From Bacillus sp. REN3 (GTDB lineage Bacteria > Bacillota > Bacilli > Bacillales > Cytobacillaceae), in NCBI RefSeq assembly GCF_017912555.1, contig NZ_JAERSD010000012.1, positions 1 to 64,000 of the forward strand: a stretch of DNA of 64,000 nucleotides, read 5' to 3'. The position numbers were made by a program, and so were the translations under genes. Below the pieces are notes generated by a model, which worked only from the letters and a program-made list of their open reading frames with translations, did not search any database and was not told the origin of the DNA. The stretch's first letter is position 1; the number at the start of each line of letters is the position of its first letter. Shown here piece by piece: positions 9,812-19,035 of this stretch.

Positions 9812-10876
9812 CTAGAGATGGCCTTTTCCAGTCATTTTCTTATACATTTTTATTAAAGGTTTATACTTAAGGTTGACTAAACCGATTATTTCTGCAAGAA
9901 TCTCTAACAATATCATTAAAGCAAAAACAATAACAACTGTCTGAAACATTGTTGTTCTAGATAATAATATTCCAATGATACTAAACATGAAACTTAATCC
10001 GTAAATTATTAAAACTGTATTCTTATGTGAAAAACCTAGAAATAACAGTCTGTGATGAAGATGATTTTTATCAGGAGATCCTATAGATTTTTTATTGATT
10101 ACCCTTCTAACAATCGCAAATACCGTATCAAAAATTGGAACTCCTAATATTATTATTGGAACAACAAAACTAAATAAGGTTACTGTTTTGTATAGGCCTA
10201 ATAATGAAAGAACTCCAATACAATATCCTAAAAAAAGAGAGCCAGTATCACCCATAAATATTTTGGCAGGATGGAAATTATAGAATAAGAATCCTAAAGT
10301 GCTTCCTATAAGAATGACTGAAAGAGATAATATTAAATATTTGCCACTATAAGCGGCCATAACTGCAATAGTACTTATTACTATTATTGATGTTCCAGCA
10401 GCTAGCCCATCTAAACCATCTATCAAATTTATTGCATTGGTTATTGCAACTATCCATAATAAAGTAAGGGGATATGACGCAAACCCAAGGTCAACTAAAC
10501 CTAAGCCAGGAAGTTGTAGGATTTCTATTCTCAACCCCGAACTTACGACAATTCCAGCTGCCAACAATTGGACAATAAGTTTAGCCCTTGCAGAAAGTGA
10601 ATACTTATCGTCAATTACACCTAAAATGACAATTAATATTGCACCGAGACTAATAGCTGTTAAACTTTCATTATACAAGCCGCTATAGAAAAAGCCTCCA
10701 ACTACTCCGACGAAGATTGCCAACCCACCTAATCTAGGCATTATATTTTTGTGCACTTTTCTATTATTCGGGCTATCAACCGCACCAAACCATTTTGCAA
10801 AGCGAATAACTATGGGAGTAGTTACTAGCACTGTTATAATAGAAACAAAGAAAGATCCCCATAAACTATTTGCCAT
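9812..10876 (-). CDS. tagO: Undecaprenyl-phosphate N-acetylglucosaminyl 1-phosphate transferase
   Basis: Polytopic MraY/WecA-family enzyme that transfers GlcNAc-1-phosphate (or a related sugar phosphate) to undecaprenyl phosphate, the priming step for wall teichoic acid or polysaccharide. The 354 residues contain all family motifs: GVIDDKYSLSARAKL, NAINLIDGLDGLAAG, FMGDTGSLFLG, and the cytoplasmic KNHLHHRLL. The ATG has AAGGAAG upstream. Its position as second gene in a Wzx/Wzy operon suggests it primes this polysaccharide; no PglC/CpsE-type primer is present. If it is the only copy in the genome it would also serve wall teichoic acid. Confidence 0.92.
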   Translation of the reverse strand: MANSLWGSFFVSIITVLVTTPIVIRFAKWFGAVDSPNNRKVHKNIMPRLGGLAIFVGVVGGFFYSGLYNESLTAISLGAILIVILGVIDDKYSLSARAKLIVQLLAAGIVVSSGLRIEILQLPGLGLVDLGFASYPLTLLWIVAITNAINLIDGLDGLAAGTSIIVISTIAVMAAYSGKYLILSLSVILIGSTLGFLFYNFHPAKIFMGDTGSLFLGYCIGVLSLLGLYKTVTLFSFVVPIIILGVPIFDTVFAIVRRVINKKSIGSPDKNHLHHRLLFLGFSHKNTVLIIYGLSFMFSIIGILLSRTTMFQTVVIVFALMILLEILAEIIGLVNLKYKPLIKMYKKMTGKGHL

Positions 10877-10893
10877 ATTGCACTTCCTTATAA

Positions 10894-11760
10894 TTAGTTA
10901 ACACTTTCACTTTTCAACACTTGCTCTTCTTTGGCCCCTAAGCGTTGACGAGGATCTAACACCTTACTAAATTTTAATGCTAACTTTTTGAGGAAATCTG
11001 GCATTAAACCAAGAATTATTGGAATAGAAGTATAGAATAACCTCTTTCTTAAAGGGAATTTTAATGCTTTAGTTCCTTTCCATCTAATTTTAGCGTCCAA
11101 AATTCTGTGTTTCATCCTACGCTTAGAAACATGAGATTCTAGTACCCTATATTTAAATAAGAAACTCGGAATATTGGCCAATAAAAGACCATTGGCCATA
11201 CTTCGAAACCATAGGTCGTAATCTTGTGCCACTCTATATGTTCCATCGTAACCACCGATCTTTTTTATATCATTCAATCTAAACATTACAGTTGGATGAA
11301 TTATTGGATTAGCTTTACCAATCATGCGAAATATATCGTCATGCTCAGTTGGAACATATCTTTTACTATTGACAACCCCTTTTTTATTTATATTAAAAGC
11401 CCAAGTACCAACTATAGATACCTGTTTGTTATTCTCTAAATAAGCTATTTGTTTTTCAAATCTCTCAGGTAGTGATATGTCATCTGAATCCATTCTCGCA
11501 ATATACTCAGAAGTGGACTCATTTATTAGTTCATTGAGATTTTGAGTTAACCCTCTATTTTTATTATTAACTTTAACAAGCTTAATTCTCTTATCCTTTT
11601 TTGTCCAATTATTAATTATAGAAACTGTATTATCAGTTGAATTATCATCTACTATTTTTACGACAAAATCTCGAAAGGTTTGTTTTGTTAAGCTAGACAG
11701 GGCTTCATCAAGAAATTCATCGGCATTATATGTGGACATTATAACTGTAAGCTTTACCAA
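10894..11760 (-). CDS. Glycosyltransferase family 2 (GT-A)
   Basis: First gene of the polysaccharide operon. The 288-residue GT-A enzyme begins with LTVIMSTYNADEFLDEALSS and has DDNSTDNT for nucleotide binding, the metal-binding RMDSDDISLPERFEKQ, and DYDLWFR as the likely base region. Together these are typical of bacterial capsule GT2 transferases. The start is TTG (11758-11760) with GAGGTG about 10 bases upstream. It lies 18 bases before tagO, so it probably adds an early sugar to the primed lipid. Upstream there is only a promoter and an IS remnant, so earlier genes of the cluster may have been lost. Confidence 0.88.
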   Translation of the reverse strand: MVKLTVIMSTYNADEFLDEALSSLTKQTFRDFVVKIVDDNSTDNTVSIINNWTKKDKRIKLVKVNNKNRGLTQNLNELINESTSEYIARMDSDDISLPERFEKQIAYLENNKQVSIVGTWAFNINKKGVVNSKRYVPTEHDDIFRMIGKANPIIHPTVMFRLNDIKKIGGYDGTYRVAQDYDLWFRSMANGLLLANIPSFLFKYRVLESHVSKRRMKHRILDAKIRWKGTKALKFPLRKRLFYTSIPIILGLMPDFLKKLALKFSKVLDPRQRLGAKEEQVLKSESVN

Positions 11761-11816
11761 TTTAAATTATCACCTCTTTGATTGTTTCTTTTCAATCTCC
11801 TACAAAAATCTACATT

Positions 11817-11825
11817 ATTATACCA
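11817..11825 (-). promoter_or_regulatory. Extended -10 promoter of the polysaccharide operon
   Basis: On the minus strand TGGTATAAT (extended -10, TGnTATAAT) lies about 57 bases upstream of the first glycosyltransferase start. The -35 region 17 bases upstream (TTTTAA) is weak, which fits an extended -10 element. No other promoter was seen before the operon. Confidence 0.5.
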
Positions 11826-11928
11826 TTCAATTCATTTTTTTAAAATATCTTACAGATAAAAATGTAAGGAGATTGTAATATTCTTGTTATAAAAAGGTGC
11901 CTGAAAAATTTAAATACTACTAATATAG

Positions 11929-12467
11929 GATTTTGAACACCCCGATTGTTCGGCTGTCTTGTCTGATCGGATGGTGCTGATCGGTACGGCGCAAGACCGG
12001 GCCGAGAATAACTGCCGCCTCTTGAAGATCCATGATTCAAAAGGAAACGAACTCCATACGAACCGATTCGATTTGAGTGCTGAAGAAATTTCAGAGACAT
12101 ACAAATCTCGTTGGGCTCTCGAACTGTTTTTTAAATGGATCATCACCTGAATATCAAGAGTTTCTATGGCCAGAGTGAATGGGCATTCCATAATCAGGTG
12201 TTCATCGCGTTGATCGTTTATTGTTTTCACGTTCTCTTACAAATCGAAACGGACAGTAAGCGAAAAACCCTGCAGATCAGCCAGTATTTAAGAGCGTCAT
12301 TATGGAAACCGGCTCATGTCTGGATTCGGAAGTTAGAACGAAAGCTATTCCAAAAAAAAGCAAACCATTACTGTCGCCCTAGTCTGGTTGCAAAATATTT
12401 CCACATTTATGAAACTATCTTTAATTATGCATTTACCTTTTTTGGCTCTAAACAAGGAAGAGAATAA
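11929..12467 (+). pseudogene. IS4-family transposase remnant (truncated, frameshifted)
   Basis: One frame from about 11929 to 12147 encodes the C-terminal third of an IS4-type DDE transposase, with LHTNRFDLSAEEISETYKSR and WALELFFKWI. The match continues in a second frame as HHLNIKSFYGQSEWAFHNQVF to the stop at 12465-12467. The break falls at about 12140 where the family has a short K/Q-H-L stretch, so a small deletion has shifted the frame. The 5' two thirds, including the first two catalytic aspartates, are missing. The surviving glutamate lies in SRWALELFFKW. It is inactive and borders the polysaccharide operon. Confidence 0.78.
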
Positions 12468-12596
12468 AACTGAATATTCATTTTTTACGTAACGCTAGTG
12501 AATTTTTATACTGAAATTTACTTTCCAGACCTCATGTAACATTTTTTTGTAATTATAAGATCCTTATGCTATATTTTAAAAATTGAGGTGAATATT

Positions 12597-13187
12597 ATGA
12601 TACATAGACTAATTAATAAAGCTTTCACTTTTTACACTTTCATTTATATAAAATCCAAAAAAAACATCAAAACAAAAGGAAACCTTATTATAAAAGGGCT
12701 CCCATTAATAGACATACGAAATGGGTCTTTTTTGGAACTTGGAGAAAATGTAACTCTGAATTCATCAAATAGAGGTTATCATCTAAACCTTTATTCCCCT
12801 ACAAAGTTATTAGCAGATAAAGAAGGAGCCAAGATTATCATTGGTGATAATACTCGAATTCACGGTACCTGTATTCACGCATATAACCAAATAAAAATTG
12901 GAAGTAATTGCTTAATTGCTGCAAACTGTAATATTTTTGATGGAAATGGGCATGATATTTCTTTTGAAAATGTAAGTAATCGTATACATACAATAGGGAC
13001 TTCAAATCCAATAAACATTGAAGATAACGTATGGATTGGAGCAGGTTCACTTATTTTACCAGGTGTGAATATTGGAAATGGTTCTATTGTTGCAGCAGGT
13101 AGTGTAGTTACTAAGAATGTGGCTCCATACTCTATAGTTGGTGGAAATCCGGCAAAGTTGATTAAACAATGGCAAATCCCTTTTTAA
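12597..13187 (+). CDS. Left-handed beta-helix (hexapeptide) acyltransferase
   Basis: Probable O- or N-acetyltransferase of the WbbJ/maltose O-acetyltransferase type. Hexapeptide repeats run through residues 45-180, with [28 protein letters not shown] and the C-terminal hallmark [20 protein letters not shown] then [10 protein letters not shown] and GNPAKLI. The frame is open from a GTG at 12588, but that GTG lies inside the GAGGTG ribosome binding site. The ATG at 12597 is therefore the start (196 residues). It is transcribed opposite to the polysaccharide operon and flanked on both sides by mobile-element debris. It may be a detached member of the same cluster that acetylates the polysaccharide. 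Confidence 0.8.
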   Translation: MIHRLINKAFTFYTFIYIKSKKNIKTKGNLIIKGLPLIDIRNGSFLELGENVTLNSSNRGYHLNLYSPTKLLADKEGAKIIIGDNTRIHGTCIHAYNQIKIGSNCLIAANCNIFDGNGHDISFENVSNRIHTIGTSNPINIEDNVWIGAGSLILPGVNIGNGSIVAAGSVVTKNVAPYSIVGGNPAKLIKQWQIPF

Positions 13188-13289
13188 CAATCCTAATTGG
13201 ATTAATATTATTTTTTCCTTTATGTTCTATTTGAAAATTTGAATACATACCAACTTTTCGACAAAGTGATTTGGAATGCGCTCATTTCA

Positions 13290-13600
13290 AATCGTCCTGG
13301 ATTATTGGAAAAGAAAATTCATAAATGAAATCTTCCTTGAACTGAAAGAGAAATGTTATAATCCCAATCCGGTTGCGAAGCCCGACGATTAAAAAAACGG
13401 TAGTCCAGAAGGTAAATAAGATGGTCATAGAACCGATATCCAAGGCTGATTTTCATGACTGCTCATTCGAGTTCCGTTCGAAAAGATATGCTCACTAAGC
13501 CATGTCAGGAAAGCGAGAATAATTTCTTTTGGGTAGTCGACATCAATATCTAAGTGTATTTCGACAATATCAATCTAGCAAGCAAATTTGACGAAACTTT
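13290..13600 (+). pseudogene. Inverted fragment of a group II intron reverse transcriptase
   Basis: Read on the plus strand, this stretch encodes broken pieces of an intron-encoded protein: ELKEKCYNPNPV, then TVVQKVNKMVIEPISKADFH, then DCSFEFRSKRYAH, and after a frameshift FFWVVDINI and VYFDNIN. These correspond to the start of the reverse transcriptase domain through the first catalytic-aspartate block (family form WVVDxDIKxYFDNI). Several stops and a frameshift make it dead. It begins almost where the minus-strand fragment at 13975-14718 ends in protein order, so it looks like the inverted continuation of the same gene. Confidence 0.72.
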
Positions 13601-13975
13601 TGGAGCAGCGCGGTAGTAGTGTGCAGTTGGATGGAGGACAGGTCTTTGGCATGAAGGTTCTGTATCTACTTCTTGAAGAGACCATATATACTTTTTGGGT
13701 CCATCAGCCGATTTAAGACCTTGGCATAGATAGTCTCGTCATAACGGGAGGCTATTTCCGCTCCATCCACCAGCTTGCGGGGCAAGCGACCAAGTCCTAG
13801 CTTATCCCATATTTTTTTATAAAATGTACACGGGATCGAACTCCCTTGTCCACTTGATGGGAATTGTGGAAGAGCTGGAAGGCTATGAATCCGGTCAACC
13901 TTACGCTCTAAGAATTTGGAGAGCCCTTCGATGAGGGAATCAATAGAGCACCATCAACAATTATTCTAACCCCAC
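13600..13975 (-). pseudogene. IS1634-like transposase remnant
   Basis: On the minus strand, in shifting frames, the translation shows YKKIWDKLGLGRLPRKLVDG then IYAKVLNRLMDPKS (about 13690-13735), and later LHAKDLSSIQLH. This resembles the N-terminal part of IS1634-family transposases (AxVLNRLxDPKSK). There are multiple stops. No terminal repeats were recognised. It separates two oppositely oriented pieces of one group II intron protein and may have been the agent that split it. Confidence 0.5.
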
Positions 13976-14718
13976 TCGTCTATCCATCGACACCTCCATT
14001 TCCTTTCTTTCGTTTCACAGGTTACTATGCTTCCCATAAGATGTAAGGCCGATAAACCTTGTCATATAAAGCAAAGCGTGAAATATTCAAGTTGGACTTT
14101 CCTAAGCACAAAGATATAACGTCTTCTAGAGTTCATAAGCTTTATCATTATTGGTGTAGTTAGCCACTTCCCAGACATTCATTGACTCTTACCACCTTTG
14201 GACATATGTACGAAGCAGGATATTGGCATGCGCCCTCCTTCCCTAGACAATGTTGTGTTGTCATTGTCATCATGGGTACCATGACCCATTCCGACTCCCT
14301 CTCGTACTTTCACCACTTCGTTTTCACTTATAGGTTTCAGCTTTACTTTAATAAGAAAGTGATTAGGAGGGGATTCCTAGTTCAATTAATTCGTTTCCTG
14401 ACATGTCGTGTCGTCCCCCATATCCCGAGAGATTCCTCGGTGTTCCTTCCAAGTTCTTCACACCTTCCTGCGTCTTCGACTATCATCCCAAGGCTCGACT
14501 TCTCTTTGGCTGCCGAATGGCAGGTTCTTTTGACGAGGCGGCAGGATTCACTTTATGTTACAACCTGTCAGGTCGCTCGCACTCCGCGGTGAGAGTTACT
14601 TTGTCACAGGGCTTCAACCTTAGGATTTCTCCACCAGCTGCCTGTCAGCTACTGAGCGTCTTGGCACTTACTCAGATTGGACTTTCACCAACTAGCAATT
14701 AACGGCTTGCCTGGGCAC
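13975..14718 (-). mobile_element. 5' half of a class C group II intron with start of its encoded protein
   Basis: On the minus strand the sequence from 14718 begins GTGCCC and carries conserved domain I elements of bacterial group II introns: GTTGGTGAAAGTCC, CTCAGTAGCTGACAGGCAGC, GGTGGAGAAATCC, AACCTGCCATTCGGCAGCC. Further on (about 14075-13985) one frame reads LYDKVYRPYILWEA, then KRKKGNGGVDG after two stops, the N-terminus of class C intron-encoded proteins. The intron boundary lies 4 bases after the T-run of the csbB terminator, the preferred target of class C introns. Domains V and VI are absent, so it cannot splice. The small open frames here on the plus strand are not genes. Confidence 0.75.
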
Positions 14719-14721
14719 GCC

Positions 14722-14748
14722 AAAAAAAAAGAGCCATACCAGCTCTTT
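14722..14748 (-). terminator. Rho-independent terminator after csbB
   Basis: AAAGAGC (14728-14734) pairs with GCTCTTT (14742-14748) around a 7-nt loop. On the minus strand it is followed by nine T residues. It ends gtrA-yfhO-csbB and is the insertion landmark of the adjacent group II intron. Confidence 0.85.
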
Positions 14749-14757
14749 CCGTCCACT

Positions 14758-15720
14758 TTACCTACTAACTTCCCTTTTACCCACATTTACTTTCTCTTCG
14801 TTGTACTCATCCACAAAGTAAAGCGGCCTTTGTTTTGTTTCGTTAAAAACCCTTCCCAGATATTCGCCTAAGATTCCGAGTGATAATAGCTGAATGCCAC
14901 CGAGGAAGAGGATGATGACCATCATTGATGGGTAGCCTGCTACTTCTTCGCCGAATACCAGGGTTTTGAAAATGATCCAGATCATATAAACAAAAGCAAT
15001 CACCGAGATGAAAAATCCAACAAAAGACGAAATCCTGAGCGGGAAGGTTGTGAAGGAAGTAATGCCTTCCACTGCAAGTTCGGTCAGTTTCCAGTAGTTC
15101 CATTTTGTTTCACCCGCGGCTCTCGGGTCCCGATCAAAGAGGATTTCCTTTTTGTTATAACCGATCCAGCTGAACATTCCCTTTGTATATCTTTGTGTTT
15201 CCCTGATTTTCTTAAGTGCCTCAATGCATCTGCGGTCGAGAAGCCTAAAATCACCTGTATTTTCCTGGATGGGAATGCGTGTTGTTTTTTGTAGGATTTT
15301 ATAGAATTGAGAGGCTGTCCACTTTTTGAACCAAGTTTCCCCTTCCCTGTTCCGGCGTTTGGCGTAAACATCGTCATAGCCTTCTTCCCAGTATTTGATC
15401 ATCTCGGGGATGATCTCTGGTGGATCCTGCAAGTCAGCATCAAGAATGATTACAGCGTCCCCGCGGGCATAGTCAAATCCTGCTCCCATCGCGATTTCTT
15501 TACCAAAGTTCCTTGATAGGTCAACAAAAGACACCCGGTTATCAAGTTTGCGAAGTTCTCTAATTATATCAATTGTCCGGTCCTTGCTTCCATCATTTAC
15601 GAACAGTAGCTCAAACTCATAGTCCGGAATCCCGGAAATCACGTGGCTTAATCGATCATAGAGCTGATCCAACACATCTTCTTCATTATAGGCTGGTATT
15701 AAGATCGTTATTAATTTCAT
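14758..15720 (-). CDS. csbB: Polyprenyl-phosphate glycosyltransferase (CsbB type)
   Basis: GT2 enzyme of the DPM1/GtrB class that loads a sugar (GlcNAc in B. subtilis CsbB) onto undecaprenyl phosphate at the inner membrane face. The N-terminal catalytic domain begins LITILIPAYNEED, with FVNDGSKDRT, ILDADLQDPPE and FRLLDRRC. Two C-terminal transmembrane segments lie around residues 230-290, followed by GEYLGRVFNETKQRPLY. The length of 320 is usual. It is last in the operon gtrA-yfhO-csbB, 3 bases after yfhO. B. subtilis CsbB, YfhO and GtcA form a three-component system that decorates lipoteichoic acid. Confidence 0.9.
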   Translation of the reverse strand: MKLITILIPAYNEEDVLDQLYDRLSHVISGIPDYEFELLFVNDGSKDRTIDIIRELRKLDNRVSFVDLSRNFGKEIAMGAGFDYARGDAVIILDADLQDPPEIIPEMIKYWEEGYDDVYAKRRNREGETWFKKWTASQFYKILQKTTRIPIQENTGDFRLLDRRCIEALKKIRETQRYTKGMFSWIGYNKKEILFDRDPRAAGETKWNYWKLTELAVEGITSFTTFPLRISSFVGFFISVIAFVYMIWIIFKTLVFGEEVAGYPSMMVIILFLGGIQLLSLGILGEYLGRVFNETKQRPLYFVDEYNEEKVNVGKREVSR

Positions 15721-15723
15721 GTC

Positions 15724-18426
15724 CTACCCTCTCTGCTTCTTAACTAAAGCAAATGCTTTTTGTTTTCTTTTCATAAAAACTAAAACGACAATACTTAACA
15801 GTGTGATGACTAATCCACTTTTAAAGCCTTCTGGTGTATATTGCATTTCTATATCACGGGCACCTTCCGGAACATATACTCCGGTAAAGGCATGGTGTGC
15901 CGGGAATGTTTCTGCTTTCTCCCCATCAATCCATATATTCCATCCTTTCGAATAAGGGATGGACAGAAAAAGGAAGGAATCTTTGCCCGCACGCACCTTG
16001 GCTTTTATGCTGTTATTTTTAACCGCAATATTCTGTAGGCTGTTCGCTTTGTATTCTTTTACTTGTCGTTCATATTCCCTAAAATCAGATGCAGTCACTT
16101 TTATATCCTTCAAGAGAAATTTTCCAGGCTGAATAATCAGTTTGATTTCTTTCGTGTCATTGTCCGTTCCCATCCTGAAAAGCACCTTGTTGATTGTTTG
16201 CCTGTAGGAATATTGGGAGGTTAAATATTGGTTATCACGCATATTCTTCTGAAGCCTGTAGGACAAACCTTTATCGGTTGAAACATCAATTGTCATACCT
16301 TCATTTTTCGTATATGGGATGGCATCTACGAAAATCTTCAAGTCCGAGAGACGATGATCTTCCAACGGAAGGAGGATTTCAATCGGTTCTGTGGAATCCA
16401 CTAATGTCCCTTTTTCACTGGCGGTCACATTGGTATTGGAACCGAATGCTGCATTTTCCAGGGAACCGATGACCTGAAGGCCTTCTATTTCATTATTCAT
16501 GGAAACTTTATATTTATTCTTGATATCTTCAGGGACCGTGATATTCCTCAACAGGAACTCCTCCTTTAATGAAAATTCCTCTTGATCCAGTTCCTCATAT
16601 GACATTGCGTTTCCATATAAAAAACCAATCGGCAGCCAGTTTTTGTTTTTCTCAATGACGAGTTTCCCTTTATTCACCATCTGTTCATACCCGTACAGTC
16701 TCCCTCCATTACCCGTTAGGGATATGAAGTATTTATTATTGAGCAAAGTGTTGACAATTGTACTGTTTGGATAGCCCCTCAATAAATTCAAGCTTCGGCT
16801 ACCCAACTGCCCAAGATAATCCATCTCAAAATATTGAAGATTCCATTTGACTAGCGAATTATACGTATAGTAGGAATTGTAGCTATATGTCATTGATGAG
16901 TTATGGGCTGTCACACCAGGATGATTGAAATAGAGACGGTAAAATCCTGGATCTTCTTTTATATACGCAAGCGCATCTTTCACTTCTTCATTATCATAAA
17001 ACTTTGTATAATCCGCTTCGCTCAGAAGCGGAAGGATCCCCCAAACGCCTTTATGATACTCGTCCTCCATTTCGATCCCTTTGCTCTTAAAGATCAAATC
17101 AGTCACGAAACTGTAAGGAATAAGGAGACTATAGGCGAGGACACTCATGCTCATCAGAAAAATAGAAACAGCTTTCAAGACTTTCGCTTGGAAAAATCCA
17201 TAAAGGATTAAACCGGCAGCGAACACTAAAGGGGTGCCTTCCAGATAATCAGGATACCTGGAAAAAGGATGATCAGCTATCCATGTAAAAAGCCACACCG
17301 CTAAAACACTAACAACTAAAGTATTCCTCTTTTTATTGATGGCAAAGTCGTTCATAGCAATGGCCGACAGCATGATAAAAAAAACATTGAATATAAAGAA
17401 CGACCTGAATTCCAAAGGAAGACTGAACCCGCCGATTATACTGTTGACATTTTGGATGCTTATCAAAGCAACCAGCAAGATAGCCATCAATCCAAAAACC
17501 ATTTTCCTTTTTCCGTTAATAAGGAGCAACGGTACAGTCATGAACGGAAGGAAGCTTATCCCCCCATCCCATAAAAGCTTTTTGATTAAGTCATTAAACG
17601 CCAAATATGGTTCAAAAAAAGGTTTTTCCGGTCGGACGGTAAAATTCGATTCGAACAATCCTATGGCTGATGGAAGTAATATTAACATCGACAGTCCAAT
17701 TCCAAGTAAATAAACTCCTGAAAGCCGAAGATGAAACAGAAAGAACCCCTTCAACGATTTATCTGTTTCCCATTTTGCAAAATACCTGAAAATACTGTAG
17801 ATTCCTAATCCTGCTGTTGTCATGAACAGGAAATAAAAATTGCTGATGCTAGCAAGAAAGATGAAACAAATCAAAACGGTCTTTCTACTGCTCGTAATAT
17901 ACTTTTCATAACCTAGCAGTATAAAAGGGAAAAAGACTGCAGAGTTGACGAAGAAGTAATGGGTATAAAAATACTCGAAATAAAGGATTGAAAAACTGTA
18001 AGCCAAACCTGCCAGGAATGAGAAATGCCTTTTAATTCCAAACTCCTTCAAGAATAGATACATTCCGAGTGACATGAGAAACAGCTTTAGAATGCTCATA
18101 GGTATGAAGGAATAGGGAAACCAATCAACGGGCAGCAGGAGTAATGGCCAAATAAAAACATCCCCGAGCATATAATAGCCAAATTCATTCCAGAAGCTTC
18201 CGCCCGGACCGTAGCTCCAAGCCCAAAAGGGCATCTCCCCGCCCCGCACCAATTCATGGAATAAATTAAAAAAGTGGATATACTGCTCTTTTATATCCCC
18301 TAATCTGGAAATATAAAACAAATCATTTTCTCCAAGGCGATAGAAAATAATGAAACCAAGAATAGGTATAAGGACGAGCAGGCAAACAATATATTTATCA
18401 ATCAAGCTAGTAAATTTATTCATCAT
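15724..18426 (-). CDS. yfhO: YfhO-family membrane glycosyltransferase (GT-C)
   Basis: A 900-residue polytopic protein with a dozen or more N-terminal membrane segments, an extracytoplasmic C-terminal domain from about residue 460, and a final membrane helix near residue 880 followed by a basic tail. YfhO proteins are the presumed GT-C transferases that move the sugar from undecaprenyl phosphate to polyglycerol-phosphate teichoic acid on the outer face. Early residues include RLGENDLFYISRLGD and the long GEMPFWAWSYGPGGSFWNE loop typical of the family. AGGAGG precedes ATGATG. It overlaps gtrA by 11 bases and lies 3 bases before csbB. Confidence 0.88.
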   Translation of the reverse strand: MMNKFTSLIDKYIVCLLVLIPILGFIIFYRLGENDLFYISRLGDIKEQYIHFFNLFHELVRGGEMPFWAWSYGPGGSFWNEFGYYMLGDVFIWPLLLLPVDWFPYSFIPMSILKLFLMSLGMYLFLKEFGIKRHFSFLAGLAYSFSILYFEYFYTHYFFVNSAVFFPFILLGYEKYITSSRKTVLICFIFLASISNFYFLFMTTAGLGIYSIFRYFAKWETDKSLKGFFLFHLRLSGVYLLGIGLSMLILLPSAIGLFESNFTVRPEKPFFEPYLAFNDLIKKLLWDGGISFLPFMTVPLLLINGKRKMVFGLMAILLVALISIQNVNSIIGGFSLPLEFRSFFIFNVFFIMLSAIAMNDFAINKKRNTLVVSVLAVWLFTWIADHPFSRYPDYLEGTPLVFAAGLILYGFFQAKVLKAVSIFLMSMSVLAYSLLIPYSFVTDLIFKSKGIEMEDEYHKGVWGILPLLSEADYTKFYDNEEVKDALAYIKEDPGFYRLYFNHPGVTAHNSSMTYSYNSYYTYNSLVKWNLQYFEMDYLGQLGSRSLNLLRGYPNSTIVNTLLNNKYFISLTGNGGRLYGYEQMVNKGKLVIEKNKNWLPIGFLYGNAMSYEELDQEEFSLKEEFLLRNITVPEDIKNKYKVSMNNEIEGLQVIGSLENAAFGSNTNVTASEKGTLVDSTEPIEILLPLEDHRLSDLKIFVDAIPYTKNEGMTIDVSTDKGLSYRLQKNMRDNQYLTSQYSYRQTINKVLFRMGTDNDTKEIKLIIQPGKFLLKDIKVTASDFREYERQVKEYKANSLQNIAVKNNSIKAKVRAGKDSFLFLSIPYSKGWNIWIDGEKAETFPAHHAFTGVYVPEGARDIEMQYTPEGFKSGLVITLLSIVVLVFMKRKQKAFALVKKQRG

Positions 18427-18832
18427 AGGCCTCCTTCTTCACTTTTGCACGGCTGCCTTCCGTAAGGATCAGCTTGGAAACGACAAAGGTGAATGGGATT
18501 GCAAGCCCTGACGCCAGTAACGGGGAAATATTTTCACTCCAGCCCATAATGTCGACAAACAGCCAGATTGCCAGGGTCGTGATTGATATATTCACCACGT
18601 AGGTCAGTGGGAATTGGAGGAACTTCTTTAATGTCGGCTTGACTTTATAAGTAAAATAGGAATTCAAATAGAACGAGCCTACCATGCTGATTAAAAAAGA
18701 GATAATATGGGCTGCCATATAATGAAAGTCAATCAAGTGATAAAAAAACAAATAGAGAATATAGTAATGAAGTGTATTGATAAAGCCAACAATCACGAAT
18801 CTCCAAAACTGGGCAGAAAGGAAAAATGCCAT
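18416..18832 (-). CDS. gtcA: GtrA-family lipid-linked sugar translocase
   Basis: A 138-residue protein with four transmembrane segments and the family N-terminus FWRFVIVGFINTLHYYILYL. GtrA/GtcA proteins are thought to flip undecaprenyl-phosphate-linked sugars across the membrane. First gene of the operon with yfhO and csbB, so all three steps (loading, flipping, transfer) are encoded together. The ribosome binding site is weak. A promoter with TTGAGG and TATAAT lies 52-80 bases upstream. Confidence 0.88.
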   Translation of the reverse strand: MAFFLSAQFWRFVIVGFINTLHYYILYLFFYHLIDFHYMAAHIISFLISMVGSFYLNSYFTYKVKPTLKKFLQFPLTYVVNISITTLAIWLFVDIMGWSENISPLLASGLAIPFTFVVSKLILTEGSRAKVKKEAYDE

Positions 18833-18883
18833 TAAACGATACCCACTTTCCTAATTTTATCCAAATTTTCGTCTCGAAAGTAT

Positions 18884-18912
18884 ATTATATATCTCTCTGT
18901 CGATTCCCTCAA
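18884..18912 (-). promoter_or_regulatory. Sigma-A promoter of gtcA-yfhO-csbB
   Basis: On the minus strand TTGAGG (18907-18912) and TATAAT (18884-18889) are separated by 17 bases. It lies within the 203-base divergent region shared with the plus-strand subtilase gene. The rest of that region is AT-rich. Confidence 0.65.
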
Positions 18913-19035
18913 TATATATAAAATTTTACCGATAATAAAGGAAAGTTTTCAAATTTTTACAAAATAATATTACATATTGTGTCTTCAGATTTGATATGAT
19001 TAGCACAGCAAGTTACATCAAAGGGGCAAACTTTC

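Noticed and set aside
11840-12230. Minus-strand open frames opposite the IS4-type remnant
   Set aside because: They are antisense shadows; only the plus-strand frames show transposase motifs.
14182-14871. Three overlapping plus-strand open frames of 64-136 codons
   Set aside because: They lie antisense to group II intron domain I RNA and to the csbB 3' end. They lack good ribosome binding sites and protein-like sequence.
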